From Bacillota bacterium (GTDB lineage: Bacteria; Bacillota; Clostridia; Christensenellales; SZUA-584), in NCBI GenBank assembly GCA_023406895.1, contig JAEXTV010000009.1, forward strand, positions 1 through 64,000: a stretch of 64,000 nt of DNA, written 5' to 3'. A model generated the notes under the pieces. That model searched no databases, was not told the DNA's origin, and was given only the letters and a program-made list of their open reading frames with translations. The first letter of the stretch is position 1; each line of letters begins with the position of its first letter. The translations under genes were made by a program, and so were the position numbers. Positions 34,152 through 43,309 of the stretch are shown here, one piece after another.

Positions 34152-36161
34152 ATGCGTCATACTCACAGAAAAACAGCTGCGTTTTTTTTGTGTATCTTGA
34201 TTCTTCTTTCATTAATAGGCTGCAACGCGTTTTACAGAAATGCTTCCGATGTTTTCGGCCCGGAAACGGACGGTGTGTGGGGCCAAACACCGGTGCCATC
34301 CTCAACGGCTGCCGCTGCGCCTGCGAATGAGGGAATACCGGGGACCTGGACGGTGATGCTTTATTTGAACGGCTCGGATCTCGAAAGTCAGGGCGGAGAG
34401 GGAACATCGAGCCTGCAAAGCATCGTGAACAGCAATCTGCCCGAAGGCATCAATGTGCTGATCTATACGGGCGGGACATCACAGTGGAACAACGATGTGG
34501 TGAGCCCCGATTCCAACCAGATTTGGCTGGTGAAGAACAATGACCTGTCGCTGCTCGAGACGCTGGAGCCCAAGAGCTTGGGCGAGAGTGAGACACTGGC
34601 GGGCTTTATCACCTACGCGCAGACCCATTATCCGGCGGATCATAAAGCGCTGCTGATGTGGAACCATGGCGGCGGCAGCGTGATCGGTTTTGGGGCCGAC
34701 GAGCTTCATGATTATGACGGTCTGTATCTTTCGGAAATGACGGACGCGTTTTCGTCCGCATATGACGGGCAGCCGTTTGAATTGCTGGGCTTTGATGCCT
34801 GCCTGATGGCGAGCGTGGAGATGGCGGCGGTGGCTGCGCCATACGCGCATTACCTGGTGGCGTCCGAAGAGGTGGAGCCGGGAAGCGGCTGGGATTATGA
34901 GTACCTGCTCGAAGCGCTTGCCGCCGATACGGCGATGACGGGGGCACAGCTCGGCACGGTTATTACGGACGGATATTTTCAGCGAAGCGCGGGGAGCGGT
35001 ATGGAGGGAGACCTCACGTGCTCAGTCATCGATTTGAGCAAGATTGACGCGATAGAAGCACAGCTGGCGGCTTATGCGTCCAGTCTCGACGGGCAGCTCG
35101 CGCAGCCTTTAACCGTTCAGACACTCTCAAAAGCGCGTCAAAACGCGGATAAATACGGCGAGGAACCGGGCACGACGGGTACTGAAACGCTCAACATGAT
35201 TGATTTCTATCACTTCATTTCTCTTCAGGAGGGCGGTGCGGCGGCAGATGCGCTGATGGCTGCGATACAGGATGCCGTGGTGTATGAGCGCAGCGGTGAA
35301 CAGCAGGTCAATTCAAACGGGCTATCCATCTATTTCCCGCTCGAAGTGCCGCAAAGCGGCGACGCGAGCCTTGATGTGTACGGCACCATCGACTTTTGCC
35401 CCGAATACAAGCAATTCATCGTGGATTACCTCGCGGCACTGAATGAAGACGCTTCTCAGATGCCCGTGGAATACAACAGTGCGCTGATTCCCGCATCTCA
35501 AAGCGGTGATTTGAGTGAAGTGGGGTCGTTCTATGTGCATCTGACCGACGCGCAGATGGATTACCTGTCGTATGTGTATTGCACGCTCGGGCTTTATCTC
35601 GACGACGGCACGATTGTGGATTTAGGCTTCGACAGCGACCTTAGCATTGACTATTCCGACAACACGATACACGACAATTTCCAAGGGTACTGGACGGGTA
35701 TCAACGGACAGTTTGCAGCTGTTTTTGTGATGGAGGAAACCGAAGACTATGTGATATATAATATTCCCGTTCTGTACAAAAGCAAAGATGATATGAGTGA
35801 GACGGATGATGATGATATGGCGATCATCCGCGCCACATGGTATTGGGACAGCACCTACGAGAACGGCGGCCACTATGAGTACAACGGCATGTATTATATG
35901 AATCAGGAGTACGACGCACCGTCAACAAAGCTGACGATTGAACCGGTGGCGGGTGACGTGGTGACGCCCATTTACTGGCCGTATTATGCGGCGGACGGGG
36001 ATTACGACTCGTATTACACGGCTGACCCTTATACGCTGGGGGCTGACGGCATCGTGCTCGATTGGATTGAACTGCCGACCGGCAGCTACCAATACGGTTT
36101 CATGTTTTATGACGTATATGGCGGCGAGCATTACAGCGAAATGACGGATTTCGACGTGTAA
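34152..36161 (+). CDS. Clostripain-family (C11) cysteine protease, lipoprotein
   Basis: 669 residues. A lipoprotein signal ends in LSLIGC. The C11 core shows WTVMLYLNGSDLES, the catalytic His in LLMWNHGGGSV and the catalytic Cys in LLGFDACLMASVEMA. Clostripain-type enzymes cut after basic residues. The C-terminal 250 residues form a Tyr/Asp-rich domain I do not recognise. ATG at 34152 has AAAGGAG 8 bases upstream. It is probably anchored outside the membrane; a serpin lipoprotein is encoded about 8 kb away. Confidence 0.92.
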   Translation: MRHTHRKTAAFFLCILILLSLIGCNAFYRNASDVFGPETDGVWGQTPVPSSTAAAAPANEGIPGTWTVMLYLNGSDLESQGGEGTSSLQSIVNSNLPEGINVLIYTGGTSQWNNDVVSPDSNQIWLVKNNDLSLLETLEPKSLGESETLAGFITYAQTHYPADHKALLMWNHGGGSVIGFGADELHDYDGLYLSEMTDAFSSAYDGQPFELLGFDACLMASVEMAAVAAPYAHYLVASEEVEPGSGWDYEYLLEALAADTAMTGAQLGTVITDGYFQRSAGSGMEGDLTCSVIDLSKIDAIEAQLAAYASSLDGQLAQPLTVQTLSKARQNADKYGEEPGTTGTETLNMIDFYHFISLQEGGAAADALMAAIQDAVVYERSGEQQVNSNGLSIYFPLEVPQSGDASLDVYGTIDFCPEYKQFIVDYLAALNEDASQMPVEYNSALIPASQSGDLSEVGSFYVHLTDAQMDYLSYVYCTLGLYLDDGTIVDLGFDSDLSIDYSDNTIHDNFQGYWTGINGQFAAVFVMEETEDYVIYNIPVLYKSKDDMSETDDDDMAIIRATWYWDSTYENGGHYEYNGMYYMNQEYDAPSTKLTIEPVAGDVVTPIYWPYYAADGDYDSYYTADPYTLGADGIVLDWIELPTGSYQYGFMFYDVYGGEHYSEMTDFDV

Positions 36162-36203
36162 AGGCTTGCTTGAATCATGGTCATCGGCTTGCTATGAAGA
36201 ATG

Positions 36204-36258
36204 CCCCCTAAAGATGGACAGTAAGACAGACTGAAAACATCTTTGGGGGTATTTTATT
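36204..36258 (+). terminator. Clostripain-family gene terminator
   Basis: CCCCCTAAAGATG near 36204-36216 pairs with CATCTTTGGGGG near 36238-36249, followed by TATTTTATT; one bulged base. Confidence 0.75.
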
Positions 36259-36514
36259 GCCGGATAGAGGTTTTTTCTTGTCGCTTGAAGGCGCAGCTTT
36301 GACGGCCCCGGCCGAAGAAAAGAATAACCGATAGATGGGGAAGATTGTTCACGAAAGAACAGATTGAGAAACAAGCCTTCTTTATTGGAAAGCCGCCGCC
36401 GACAGGCAGAGGGTTTGAAGATGTGCAATGCTGATACAATGCCGCATCCACCGCTGGCTCGCTTTCAATTTAGTTTGTTTTTTAATCTTGGTCTGTGCGG
36501 GGATTCGTAATAAA
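36259..36514. other. Gene-free spacer
   Basis: About 255 bp between convergent genes with no supported gene. Confidence 0.45.
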
Positions 36515-36547
36515 AGAGACTGTGCGGCGTCTCTTCGCACAGTCTCT
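36515..36547 (-). terminator. floA operon terminator
   Basis: AGAGACTGTGCG (36515-36526) / CGCACAGTCTCT (36536-36547), with TTTTA on the minus strand after it. Confidence 0.85.
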
Positions 36548-36566
36548 AGTTGGTACAAGTTTAAGC

Positions 36567-37022
36567 TCAGTGTGATTTGCGTGTGAGAATCTCAGAATAG
36601 ATCACAGCGCGCATAAAATCGCTTTTGTCCTCAAACAGCTTCAGTGAGCTTTTCGTATGCTTGACAGGTCTCTTCGGCATATCGCTGATCTCGGCGCTGT
36701 CCGTATGGAAGGTGGACAAGTCAATGCTCGCATACCGGTTCGCTGCCTGAAAAGCGGAGGCCGATTTTGCCATTCGCACCGCAACATCGTCCTGTTCCGA
36801 AGCGGCCGGCTGAACGGTAGGCTGACCAACAGGGTAAACAGGCTGCGTTTCCGGCGCGCGCTGTGATGCACCCATTTCGTTTGACATCATAAACGCACGT
36901 TGAATATCGCTGAGCGAGGGACGCGCAGGCGCGTCCTCAGAGCCCTGCTGCGGCTTCTTTTTGCTTGCGGCAGACAGCAGCGACACAATGACGACTATGA
37001 CGATAATGACAATGACTTCCAT
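36567..37022 (-). CDS. Small single-pass membrane protein, unknown function
   Basis: 151 residues. It begins with one membrane segment (VIVIIVIVVIVSLLSA), then a long hydrophilic Pro/Gln/Ala-rich linker, and ends with a short conserved-looking motif, DFMRAVIYSEILTRK. That end motif recurs in small proteins encoded near flotillin-like genes in Clostridia, as I recall; function unknown. It follows floA by 12 bp, so it may work with the FloA membrane scaffold. Confidence 0.75.
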   Translation of the reverse strand: MEVIVIIVIVVIVSLLSAASKKKPQQGSEDAPARPSLSDIQRAFMMSNEMGASQRAPETQPVYPVGQPTVQPAASEQDDVAVRMAKSASAFQAANRYASIDLSTFHTDSAEISDMPKRPVKHTKSSLKLFEDKSDFMRAVIYSEILTRKSH

Positions 37023-37034
37023 ATTCGATCATCC

Positions 37035-38027
37035 CTATTCGGTTTCTTTGTCGAGCTTGGGCGATGCGGCGTTTGAGATGGCATCCCGCATGCTCGTGTC
37101 AGCCATCACATTTTTCATATTGTAGTAATCCATCACGCCAAGGTTGCCGTCTTTGAACGCAACGGCCATGGCAAGCGGAATCTCGGCTTCGGCCTCCACA
37201 ACTTTGGCACGCATTTCCTGCACGGCGGCGAGCATTTCCTGCTCTTTGGCCACAGCCATCGCGCGGCGTTCTTCCGCTTTGGCCTGAGCGATTTTTTTAT
37301 CGGCCTGCGCCTGATCGATCTGCAGCTGGGCACCGATGTTGCGCCCGACATCCACGTCCGCGATATCGATGGAAAGAATCTCGAATGCGGTGCCTGCGTC
37401 GAGCCCTTTGGCCAGCACGGTTTTGGAGATGAGGTCGGGGTTTTCGAGCACTTCTTTATGTGAATTCGAGCTGCCGACGGTGGTGACGATGCCTTCGCCC
37501 ACGCGCGCGATCACCGTTTCTTCACCCGCGCCGCCCACGAGACGGTCGATATTCGTGCGCACGGTCACGCGCGCTTTGGCTTTGAGCTCAATGCCGTCTT
37601 TGGCGATTGCCGCGACGATTGGCGTTTCGATAACCTTCGGGTTCACGCTCATTTTTACCGCGGTCAGCACATCGCGTCCGGCGAGGTCAATCGCGGTACC
37701 GCGTTTAAAATCGAGCGGGATGTCAGCCTTCTGAGCCGCAATCAGCGCATCGACGACGCGGTCCACATTGCCGCCCGCGAGATAATGCTGCTCGAGCATA
37801 TCCGTCGTCATGCCAAGGCCCGCTTTGATCGCCTTGATCAGCGGATTGACGATGCTTGCCGGCGGGATTTTTCGCAGACGCATACCGATCAGCGATATGA
37901 TTTTCACCTTGACGCCTGATGCGCGTGCGGCAATCCATAAACGCACGGGAACAAAGCTGAAGAAGAAGACAAGGAAAATGAATACGGCAACGATAATAAT
38001 GATGTAAAGCCAGATTTCAGGTAGCAT
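37035..38027 (-). CDS. floA: Flotillin-like protein FloA
   Basis: 330 residues, full length. An N-terminal membrane hairpin segment (residues 5-28) is followed by the FloA/YqfA core: IPPASIVNPLIKAIKAGL, LDFKRGTAIDLAGRDV, RVGEGIVTTVGSS. A C-terminal Ala/Glu-rich helix follows (QADKKIAQAKAEERRAMAVAKEQEM). FloA organises lipid-protein membrane domains, and NfeD is its usual partner; nfeD lies upstream in the same direction, 350 bp away. Confidence 0.95.
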   Translation of the reverse strand: MLPEIWLYIIIIVAVFIFLVFFFSFVPVRLWIAARASGVKVKIISLIGMRLRKIPPASIVNPLIKAIKAGLGMTTDMLEQHYLAGGNVDRVVDALIAAQKADIPLDFKRGTAIDLAGRDVLTAVKMSVNPKVIETPIVAAIAKDGIELKAKARVTVRTNIDRLVGGAGEETVIARVGEGIVTTVGSSNSHKEVLENPDLISKTVLAKGLDAGTAFEILSIDIADVDVGRNIGAQLQIDQAQADKKIAQAKAEERRAMAVAKEQEMLAAVQEMRAKVVEAEAEIPLAMAVAFKDGNLGVMDYYNMKNVMADTSMRDAISNAASPKLDKETE

Positions 38028-38376
38028 TGTTTATCACTCCTTTGTAATATTGTTTCTCATAAACGGACAATAAATCGTCCGATATTACTCCTTGGAATAG
38101 ACTGCGGGGTTTGAACCTATATCTAATGCTGCCTGCATGTCGCGTCCGGGAATATCTCAAGAGGATGCCCGCTGAAATTTGCCAGCTTGGCAGTCATCGG
38201 CGCGTGAACGATGCGGCCTGTATAGCGGCCCGCAAGAGAAAAATTATCGAGCATGTCCGGAGATAAGCTTTTCCCTCATTTAATCTGTCATGTGAAACAG
38301 CCCTCGGCAAGCCAACGGAACGAAGCAGCAATTAATCGATTCGACAAGCCGTTCAATTATATCACAAACCGGATTT
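38028..38376. other. nfeD-floA intergenic region
   Basis: About 350 bp. An inverted repeat CGGAC-AATAAATC-GTCCG lies at 38064-38081, 37-54 bp before floA, and could be regulatory. No gene and no clear terminator. Confidence 0.4.
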
Positions 38377-38874
38377 TTAACTCTCCATTTGTTTGACGAC
38401 GATGCGGCCGCCTGTTGTTGTTGTAACCCTGACGCGCGCTCCTTTGGGAACAAACTCGCCTTCGGTGACAACATCGGCTCTTTCCCCATCTATTTCAGCC
38501 GAGCCGGCGGGGCGCAGCGGTGTGAGACTGAGGCCTGTTTTCCCCACCAAACGAGAATAATCATCGCGCGCGACGTACCCCATGTCCTTCTCCTGACTGT
38601 CTTTGAGAACCAGCGAGGAGCGGTACAGCCAGCCCCGCTTGAAGCTTCGCGCGGCAATCAGTGCAAGAATGAAGACGATCGCGGCAATGATGACCAGCAG
38701 CAGCAGGCCTTCGGCCACGGAATGCGCCTGAAACACGATGCACAGCACGAGCGCCACAAGGCCAAGGCCGCCGAAGATACCGAATCCGGGAATGAACAAT
38801 TCAATGAGCAGAAAGATCATACCGACGGCAAACAAAACAACAGAAACGGTTTCAATTGTTGCGAACAAGCCCAT
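38377..38874 (-). CDS. NfeD family membrane protein
   Basis: 165 residues. Three membrane segments (FLLIELFIPGFGIFGGLGLVAL is the typical NfeD stretch) precede a C-terminal OB-fold domain: LVGKTGLSLTPLRPAGSAEIDGERADVVTEGEFVPKGARVRV. NfeD proteins associate with flotillins or stomatins in the membrane. ATG at 38874 has a GGGGG run 7 bases upstream; a longer frame upstream has no RBS and crosses the likely promoter. Confidence 0.93.
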   Translation of the reverse strand: MGLFATIETVSVVLFAVGMIFLLIELFIPGFGIFGGLGLVALVLCIVFQAHSVAEGLLLLVIIAAIVFILALIAARSFKRGWLYRSSLVLKDSQEKDMGYVARDDYSRLVGKTGLSLTPLRPAGSAEIDGERADVVTEGEFVPKGARVRVTTTTGGRIVVKQMES

Positions 38875-38921
38875 ACGGATCCCCCTCTTCCCGATAAACA
38901 AACATATTCTTATATTGACAT

Positions 38922-38952
38922 AGTATAACACAAACGCAGATATTATGTGCAA
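38922..38952 (-). promoter_or_regulatory. Weak candidate nfeD promoter
   Basis: Minus strand: TTGCAC (38947-38952), 19-bp spacer, TATACT (38922-38927). The spacer is long, so this is tentative. Confidence 0.3.
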
Positions 38953-39114
38953 TAAAATGCAAAAACAGAACCACCGCAAAGCCAAAGGTTTACTTTGTAT
39001 ATCGCTTGTATTATAACATTCATACAAAACGGATGACCGAGGCGGCATTATCAGGCGCAGCAGCGAGTAAGCGCTGGCCTCTATAAGGGTAATGGGTTGT
39101 CGGCGCATAATAAT

Positions 39115-39490
39115 ATGAAGATTTATGACGTTCCGCCGACGGTTATGCCGCGACGGATGATACCTTCTTTGAGATGGTTGAAAATGAAAATGTAGCGGAA
39201 CCGTCTTTTAGCTAAGGAACTATGGCTGCCGGGTGCAAAAACGGTGATTTCATACCTTCTGGCGTTTGCCCGGGAAATCAGAGAACCGAACCGCCATGCG
39301 GGATTGCCATCAAAGGAAAGGGGCTTCGCGAGAATTGACGGGGAGACGTTCGTCACCGCCGTGAGAGATGATCTTGTCAAGAGACTGCGGGCCCACATTG
39401 CGATCGTTATCGCAGAGGCATGGCAATTGCCTGTTTTATGTGAAGGACACACGCGAATATTATTTGCCAGTCTGTCTGTTGTTATATATA
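39115..39490 (+). pseudogene. Remnant of an iron-sulfur (QueG-like) protein gene
   Basis: One frame reads from ATG 39115 with an in-frame TAG at 39193-39195. It then gives KELWLPGAKTVISYLLAFAR, EPNRHAGLPSKE, ARIDGETFVTAVRDDLVKRL. The LPGAKTVISY pattern is like the N-terminal part of epoxyqueuosine-reductase-like 4Fe-4S proteins. The match fades after about 39410 and no Cys clusters follow, so the gene is stopped and truncated. The family call is from memory. Confidence 0.45.
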
Positions 39491-39599
39491 ATGAAGAAAT
39501 AAAAATTCACGGTATAGCCCTGCGAATAGAAGGCATAATCATTCATAGCAACGGCGAAAATTCAAGGCAAAAAAAACGAGGATTTATCGAAAAAAATGC

Positions 39600-39628
39600 T
39601 TGCTTTTGCTTTAGGCATATTATATAAT
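39600..39628 (+). promoter_or_regulatory. Promoter of the S10 ribosomal operon
   Basis: TTGCTT (39600-39605), 17-bp spacer, TATAAT (39623-39628). It predicts a leader of about 200 nt before rpsJ. Confidence 0.65.
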
Positions 39629-39634
39629 CACAAC

Positions 39635-39834
39635 GTTGCGCACTTTGTGCAGCGTATTTATTTGACAGATTGAAACGGGAGGTTGCCGGAGAAAACGCTT
39701 TCCGGGTAGTTTCCGCGGACTGTCGTCCTAATTAATCAAGGACAACGCTTCGGGCGGCAAGAGATTGCCGCAAAAAAGAATACACGACACACACGGACGC
39801 GTGTATATGGGGCGTCAGCGTAAGGAGGAGAAAA
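39635..39834 (+). promoter_or_regulatory. S10 operon leader
   Basis: Untranslated leader of about 200 nt with several short inverted repeats, for example GGCAA-GAGA-TTGCC near 39759-39772. S10 leaders can mediate autoregulation by a ribosomal protein, but I cannot recognise a known structure here. It ends in a strong RBS, AAGGAGGAG. Confidence 0.45.
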
Positions 39835-40143
39835 ATGGCAAGTCAGAAGATTAGAATCAAGCTGAAAGCGTACGATTACAACCTGATTGACCAGTCGGCA
39901 ATGAAGATCGTCGACACGGCCAAGAGGACGGGCGCAAAGGTATCGGGGCCGATCCCGCTGCCCACACAGAAAGAAGTTGTGACCATACTTCGTGCGCCGC
40001 ACAAGTATAAGGATTCTCGCGAACAATTCGAAATCAAGACACACAAGAGGCTGATCGACATTCTTGAAGCCACTTCAAAGACAACGGATGCTTTGATGCG
40101 GCTGGATCTGCCTTCCGGCGTGGATATAGAAATTAAGCTCTAG
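39835..40143 (+). CDS. rpsJ: Ribosomal protein S10
   Basis: 102 residues, normal length. QKIRIKLKAYDYNLIDQSA opens the protein, and GPIPLPTQKEVVTILRAPHKYKDSREQFE is the conserved S10 loop. It is a 30S head protein and also the NusE antitermination factor. It is the first gene of the S10-spc-alpha supercluster, with AAGGAGGAG before the ATG. Confidence 0.98.
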   Translation: MASQKIRIKLKAYDYNLIDQSAMKIVDTAKRTGAKVSGPIPLPTQKEVVTILRAPHKYKDSREQFEIKTHKRLIDILEATSKTTDALMRLDLPSGVDIEIKL

Positions 40144-40156
40144 GGGGGTGTGACGT

Positions 40157-40786
40157 ATGAAAGCGATTTTAGGCAAAAAATTAGGTATGACTCAGCTGTT
40201 TATGGACGACGGCACAGTCGTTCCGGTGACGGTCGTTCAGGCCGGCCCGTGCGTTGTCACTCAGAAAAAGACAACCGAAACAGACGGTTACAATGCGATA
40301 CAGATCGGCTTTGGCGATATCAGAGAAAAGCTTGTGACAAAGCCGCTTGAAGGCCACTTCAAAAAAGCGGGCGTGGCTCCGAAACGGAACCTGCGCGAGT
40401 ACCGCGTGGACAATACGGATGATTTCGCACTTGGTCAGGAGATCAAGGTGGATGTGTTCGAAAAGGGCGATGTCGTTGATGTGCAGGGCACAAGCAAGGG
40501 CAAAGGCTTTCAGGGTATGGTGGCGCGCCACAATAAGGCGAGAGGGCCCATGACACATGGCTCGCGCAGTAAGAGAGCCCCGGGCAGCATCGGTGCCTGT
40601 GCGGATCCTTCGAGGGTCATCAAAGGCAAGAGGATGCCGGGACACGGCGGCGCGCAGACAGTGACTGTTCAGAACATCGAAGTTGTCGGTATCGACGCGG
40701 ATAAGAATGTGCTGCTTGTCAAAGGTGCTGTACCCGGAGCAAGGGGCGGGCTGCTTTCGATCTCGAAGGCGGTTAAACTCGGCTGA
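40157..40786 (+). CDS. rplC: Ribosomal protein L3
   Basis: 209 residues. KAILGKKLGMTQLF is the standard start; VDVQGTSKGKGFQGMVARH and GSRSKRAPGSIGACADP carry the conserved tip that reaches toward the peptidyl-transferase centre. It is one of the first proteins in 50S assembly. It lies 13 bp after rpsJ. Confidence 0.98.
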   Translation: MKAILGKKLGMTQLFMDDGTVVPVTVVQAGPCVVTQKKTTETDGYNAIQIGFGDIREKLVTKPLEGHFKKAGVAPKRNLREYRVDNTDDFALGQEIKVDVFEKGDVVDVQGTSKGKGFQGMVARHNKARGPMTHGSRSKRAPGSIGACADPSRVIKGKRMPGHGGAQTVTVQNIEVVGIDADKNVLLVKGAVPGARGGLLSISKAVKLG

Positions 40787-40818
40787 CAAGACAAGCAATA
40801 GAAAAGGAAGTGAGACGA

Positions 40819-41439
40819 ATGCCCAAAGTATCGGTATATAAAACGGACGGCACTGAGTCCGGAAAGATTGAACTGAAAAATGAAGTGTTTGGCATAGAAG
40901 TCAACGAAGCGGTGATGCACCAGGTAGTGGTTGCGCAGCTTGCCAACAAGCGTCAGGGCACGCAGAGTGCGCTGACCCGTGCTGAAGTGAGCGGCGGCGG
41001 CATCAAACCGTGGCGTCAGAAGGGAACAGGCCGCGCAAGAGCGGGTTCCTCGCGTTCTCCGGTGTGGAGAAAGGGCGGTATGGTATTTGCCGTGAAGCCC
41101 CGCGATTACAGCCAGAAGGTTAACAAAAAGGTCAGAAAACTGGCCATTCAGAGCGCCCTTTCAATGAAAGTGGCGGATAAGAGCATCATCGTGCTGGAAG
41201 ATCTCGCGCTTGAGGCTCCCAAGACGAAGCTGATGGCGGGCATCCTCAATCATTTTGATGCCACAAAAGCGTTGATTGTCACAGCGGGCAAGGACGCTGC
41301 CGTCGTGCGCGCATCGGGCAACATTCAGGGCGTGAAAACGCTGCCGGCCGACAGTGTGAACGTTTACGATCTGTTGAACTATGACAAGCTCGTGATCACC
41401 AAGGATGCCGTCAGGAAGGTTGAGGAGGTTTTTGCATAA
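40819..41439 (+). CDS. rplD: Ribosomal protein L4
   Basis: 206 residues. ATG at 40819 gives the usual PKVSVYKTDGTE start. The long tunnel loop is seen in GGGIKPWRQKGTGRARAGS. L4 lines the exit tunnel and in some bacteria represses its own operon. Its stop overlaps the rplW start by one base. Confidence 0.97.
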   Translation: MPKVSVYKTDGTESGKIELKNEVFGIEVNEAVMHQVVVAQLANKRQGTQSALTRAEVSGGGIKPWRQKGTGRARAGSSRSPVWRKGGMVFAVKPRDYSQKVNKKVRKLAIQSALSMKVADKSIIVLEDLALEAPKTKLMAGILNHFDATKALIVTAGKDAAVVRASGNIQGVKTLPADSVNVYDLLNYDKLVITKDAVRKVEEVFA

Positions 41440-41732
41440 TGGACGCAAGAGACATCATTAAAAAGCCGGTATTGACGGAAAACAGCTACGACGATATCGC
41501 TGTCAAAAAATACACGTTTGAAGTGGATACAAGAGCCACGAAGCACGACATCCGCCGCGCTGTGGAAGAAGTGTTCGGCGTGAAGGTGGCCAAGGTGAAT
41601 ACGCTGCGCCAGGTTGGCAAGCTGAAACGCCAGGGATACCATATCGGCAGACGGCCCGAAGTCAAAAAGGCGTTTGTGACGCTGACTCGCGACTCAAAGA
41701 CCATCGAGTTCTTCGATTCGCTCGCACAGTAG
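41439..41732 (+). CDS. rplW: Ribosomal protein L23
   Basis: 97 residues. IIKKPVLTENSYD at the start and KYTFEVDTRATKHDIRRAVEEVFGV are family signatures. L23 sits at the exit of the tunnel and is the docking site for trigger factor and SRP. It shares one base with the rplD stop, which implies translational coupling. Confidence 0.97.
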   Translation: MDARDIIKKPVLTENSYDDIAVKKYTFEVDTRATKHDIRRAVEEVFGVKVAKVNTLRQVGKLKRQGYHIGRRPEVKKAFVTLTRDSKTIEFFDSLAQ

Positions 41733-41751
41733 GACAGGGAGGTAAAAGCTC

Positions 41752-42582
41752 ATGGCGATAAAAAAGTATAAACCGACATCACCGGGCCGCCGTGGCATGA
41801 CGGTTTCCGCGTTTGAGGAAATCACATGCACCACGCCCGAGAGATCTCTTCTTGAGCCCATAAGAAAAACGGCCGGCAGAAACGTTCAGGGCCGTATCAC
41901 AGTGCGCCACAGAGGCGGCGGCGTCAAGAGACAGTACAGGATCATCGACTTCAAGCGCAACAAAGACGGCGTGCCCGCCAAGGTTGCCACGATCGAATAC
42001 GATCCGAACAGAACAGCCAACATTGCGCTGCTGCAGTATGCAGACGGCGAAAAGAGATACATCATTGCGCCCTATGGTCTCTCCGTGGGAGACACAGTGA
42101 TGTCCGGCACGGGTGCCGATATCAAACCGGGCAATACGCTTTATTTGAAGGACATCCCGCTGGGAACGCTGATTCACAACATTGAGCTGCAGCCCGGCAA
42201 AGGCGGACAGCTCGTGAGAAGCGCGGGTAACTCCGCACAGCTGATGGCCAAGGAAGGTGCCTATGCGCAGGTCAGGCTGCCCTCCGGTGAAGTGCGTATG
42301 GTGCTCTTAAACGCCAAGGCCACTATCGGTCAGGTGGGCAACATCGATCAGGAAAACATCAACATAGGCAAAGCGGGCCGGAAACGCCACATGGGCTTCC
42401 GTCCGACAGTCAGAGGATCTGTCATGAACCCGAATGACCATCCGCACGGCGGCGGCGAAGGCAAATCGCCGATCGGACGTCCGGGACCGGTCACACCTTG
42501 GGGCAAGCCGGCGCTTGGCTATAAGACAAGAAAGAAGAAGAACGCTTCCGACAAGTATATAGTCAGACGCAGAAACAAGTAA
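41752..42582 (+). CDS. rplB: Ribosomal protein L2
   Basis: 276 residues, full length. KKYKPTSPGRRGMTVS opens it; RITVRHRGGGVKRQYRIIDFKR is the RNA-binding part, and the conserved His near the peptidyl-transferase centre lies in NDHPHGGGEGKSP. It is needed for subunit association. Confidence 0.98.
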   Translation: MAIKKYKPTSPGRRGMTVSAFEEITCTTPERSLLEPIRKTAGRNVQGRITVRHRGGGVKRQYRIIDFKRNKDGVPAKVATIEYDPNRTANIALLQYADGEKRYIIAPYGLSVGDTVMSGTGADIKPGNTLYLKDIPLGTLIHNIELQPGKGGQLVRSAGNSAQLMAKEGAYAQVRLPSGEVRMVLLNAKATIGQVGNIDQENINIGKAGRKRHMGFRPTVRGSVMNPNDHPHGGGEGKSPIGRPGPVTPWGKPALGYKTRKKKNASDKYIVRRRNK

Positions 42583-42607
42583 CGGGAACAGTAAGGAGTA
42601 GTGGAAT

Positions 42608-42886
42608 ATGAGCAGATCGGTTAAGAAGGGGCCTTTCGTACACGCGAAGCTGCTGGCGAGAATCCAGGAGATGAACGGGAAGAACGAAAAGAAAGTGCTC
42701 AAAACATGGTCCAGAGCATCAACGATATTTCCAGATATGGTTGGTCATACACTCGCCGTTCACGACGGCAAGAAATTTGTGCCGGTGTACATGACGGAAG
42801 ATATGGTGGGACACAAACTGGGTGAGTTCGCGCCGACAAGGACATTCCGCGGACATGCGGGCGATAAAAAGTCCGGCTCCAAGTAG
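42608..42886 (+). CDS. rpsS: Ribosomal protein S19
   Basis: 92 residues. SRSVKKGPFVHAKLL and the VYMTEDMVGHKLGEFAPTRTF block are diagnostic. It is a 30S head protein that contacts S13 and the tRNA. AAGGAG lies about 13 bases before the ATG. Confidence 0.98.
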   Translation: MSRSVKKGPFVHAKLLARIQEMNGKNEKKVLKTWSRASTIFPDMVGHTLAVHDGKKFVPVYMTEDMVGHKLGEFAPTRTFRGHAGDKKSGSK

Positions 42887-42908
42887 CCTTTAAGGGAGGA
42901 GACTATTA

Positions 42909-43307
42909 ATGGCAACTCGTCAGAGAGAAAAAGCTGAAAAGAGACATGAGCTCAAAGATAAAAGGCCGATGGCCAAGGCGAAATACGTGCGGATTTCTTC
43001 CTCAAAGGTTAGAATCGTGGTTGATCTGATTCGCGGTAAAAAGGTGGAGGAAGCCGTGGCCGTGCTGAAAAACACGCCTGCAGCAGCCAGCCCGATTGTG
43101 GAGAAAGTGCTGAATTCCGCAATCGCAAACGCGGAGAACAACCAGGGACTGCTGCGCGATGATCTCGTCGTAGCCGAGTGCTTTGCGGATCAGGGGCCGA
43201 CACTTCGCCGTTTCCGTCCGCGCGCTCAGGGACGTGCGTCTCGCATCCGCAAGAGATCGAGCCACATCACCATCATACTCGATAGTGCAGTCAAGGAGGA
43301 ATCTTAA
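42909..43307 (+). CDS. rplV: Ribosomal protein L22 (N-terminally extended)
   Basis: 132 residues, about 20 longer than the usual 110. The core (AKYVRISSSKVRIVVDLIRGK and the tunnel hairpin ending RPRAQGRASRI) is normal. The extra part is a charged N-terminal tail (ATRQREKAEKRHELKDKRP). GGGAGGAG before the ATG supports this start; such tails occur in other Clostridia as I recall. Confidence 0.95.
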   Translation: MATRQREKAEKRHELKDKRPMAKAKYVRISSSKVRIVVDLIRGKKVEEAVAVLKNTPAAASPIVEKVLNSAIANAENNQGLLRDDLVVAECFADQGPTLRRFRPRAQGRASRIRKRSSHITIILDSAVKEES

Positions 43308-43309
43308 GC

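Noticed and set aside
39635..39834. Known S10-leader autoregulatory structure
   Set aside because: Only short inverted repeats are visible by eye; I cannot match them to a described leader fold.
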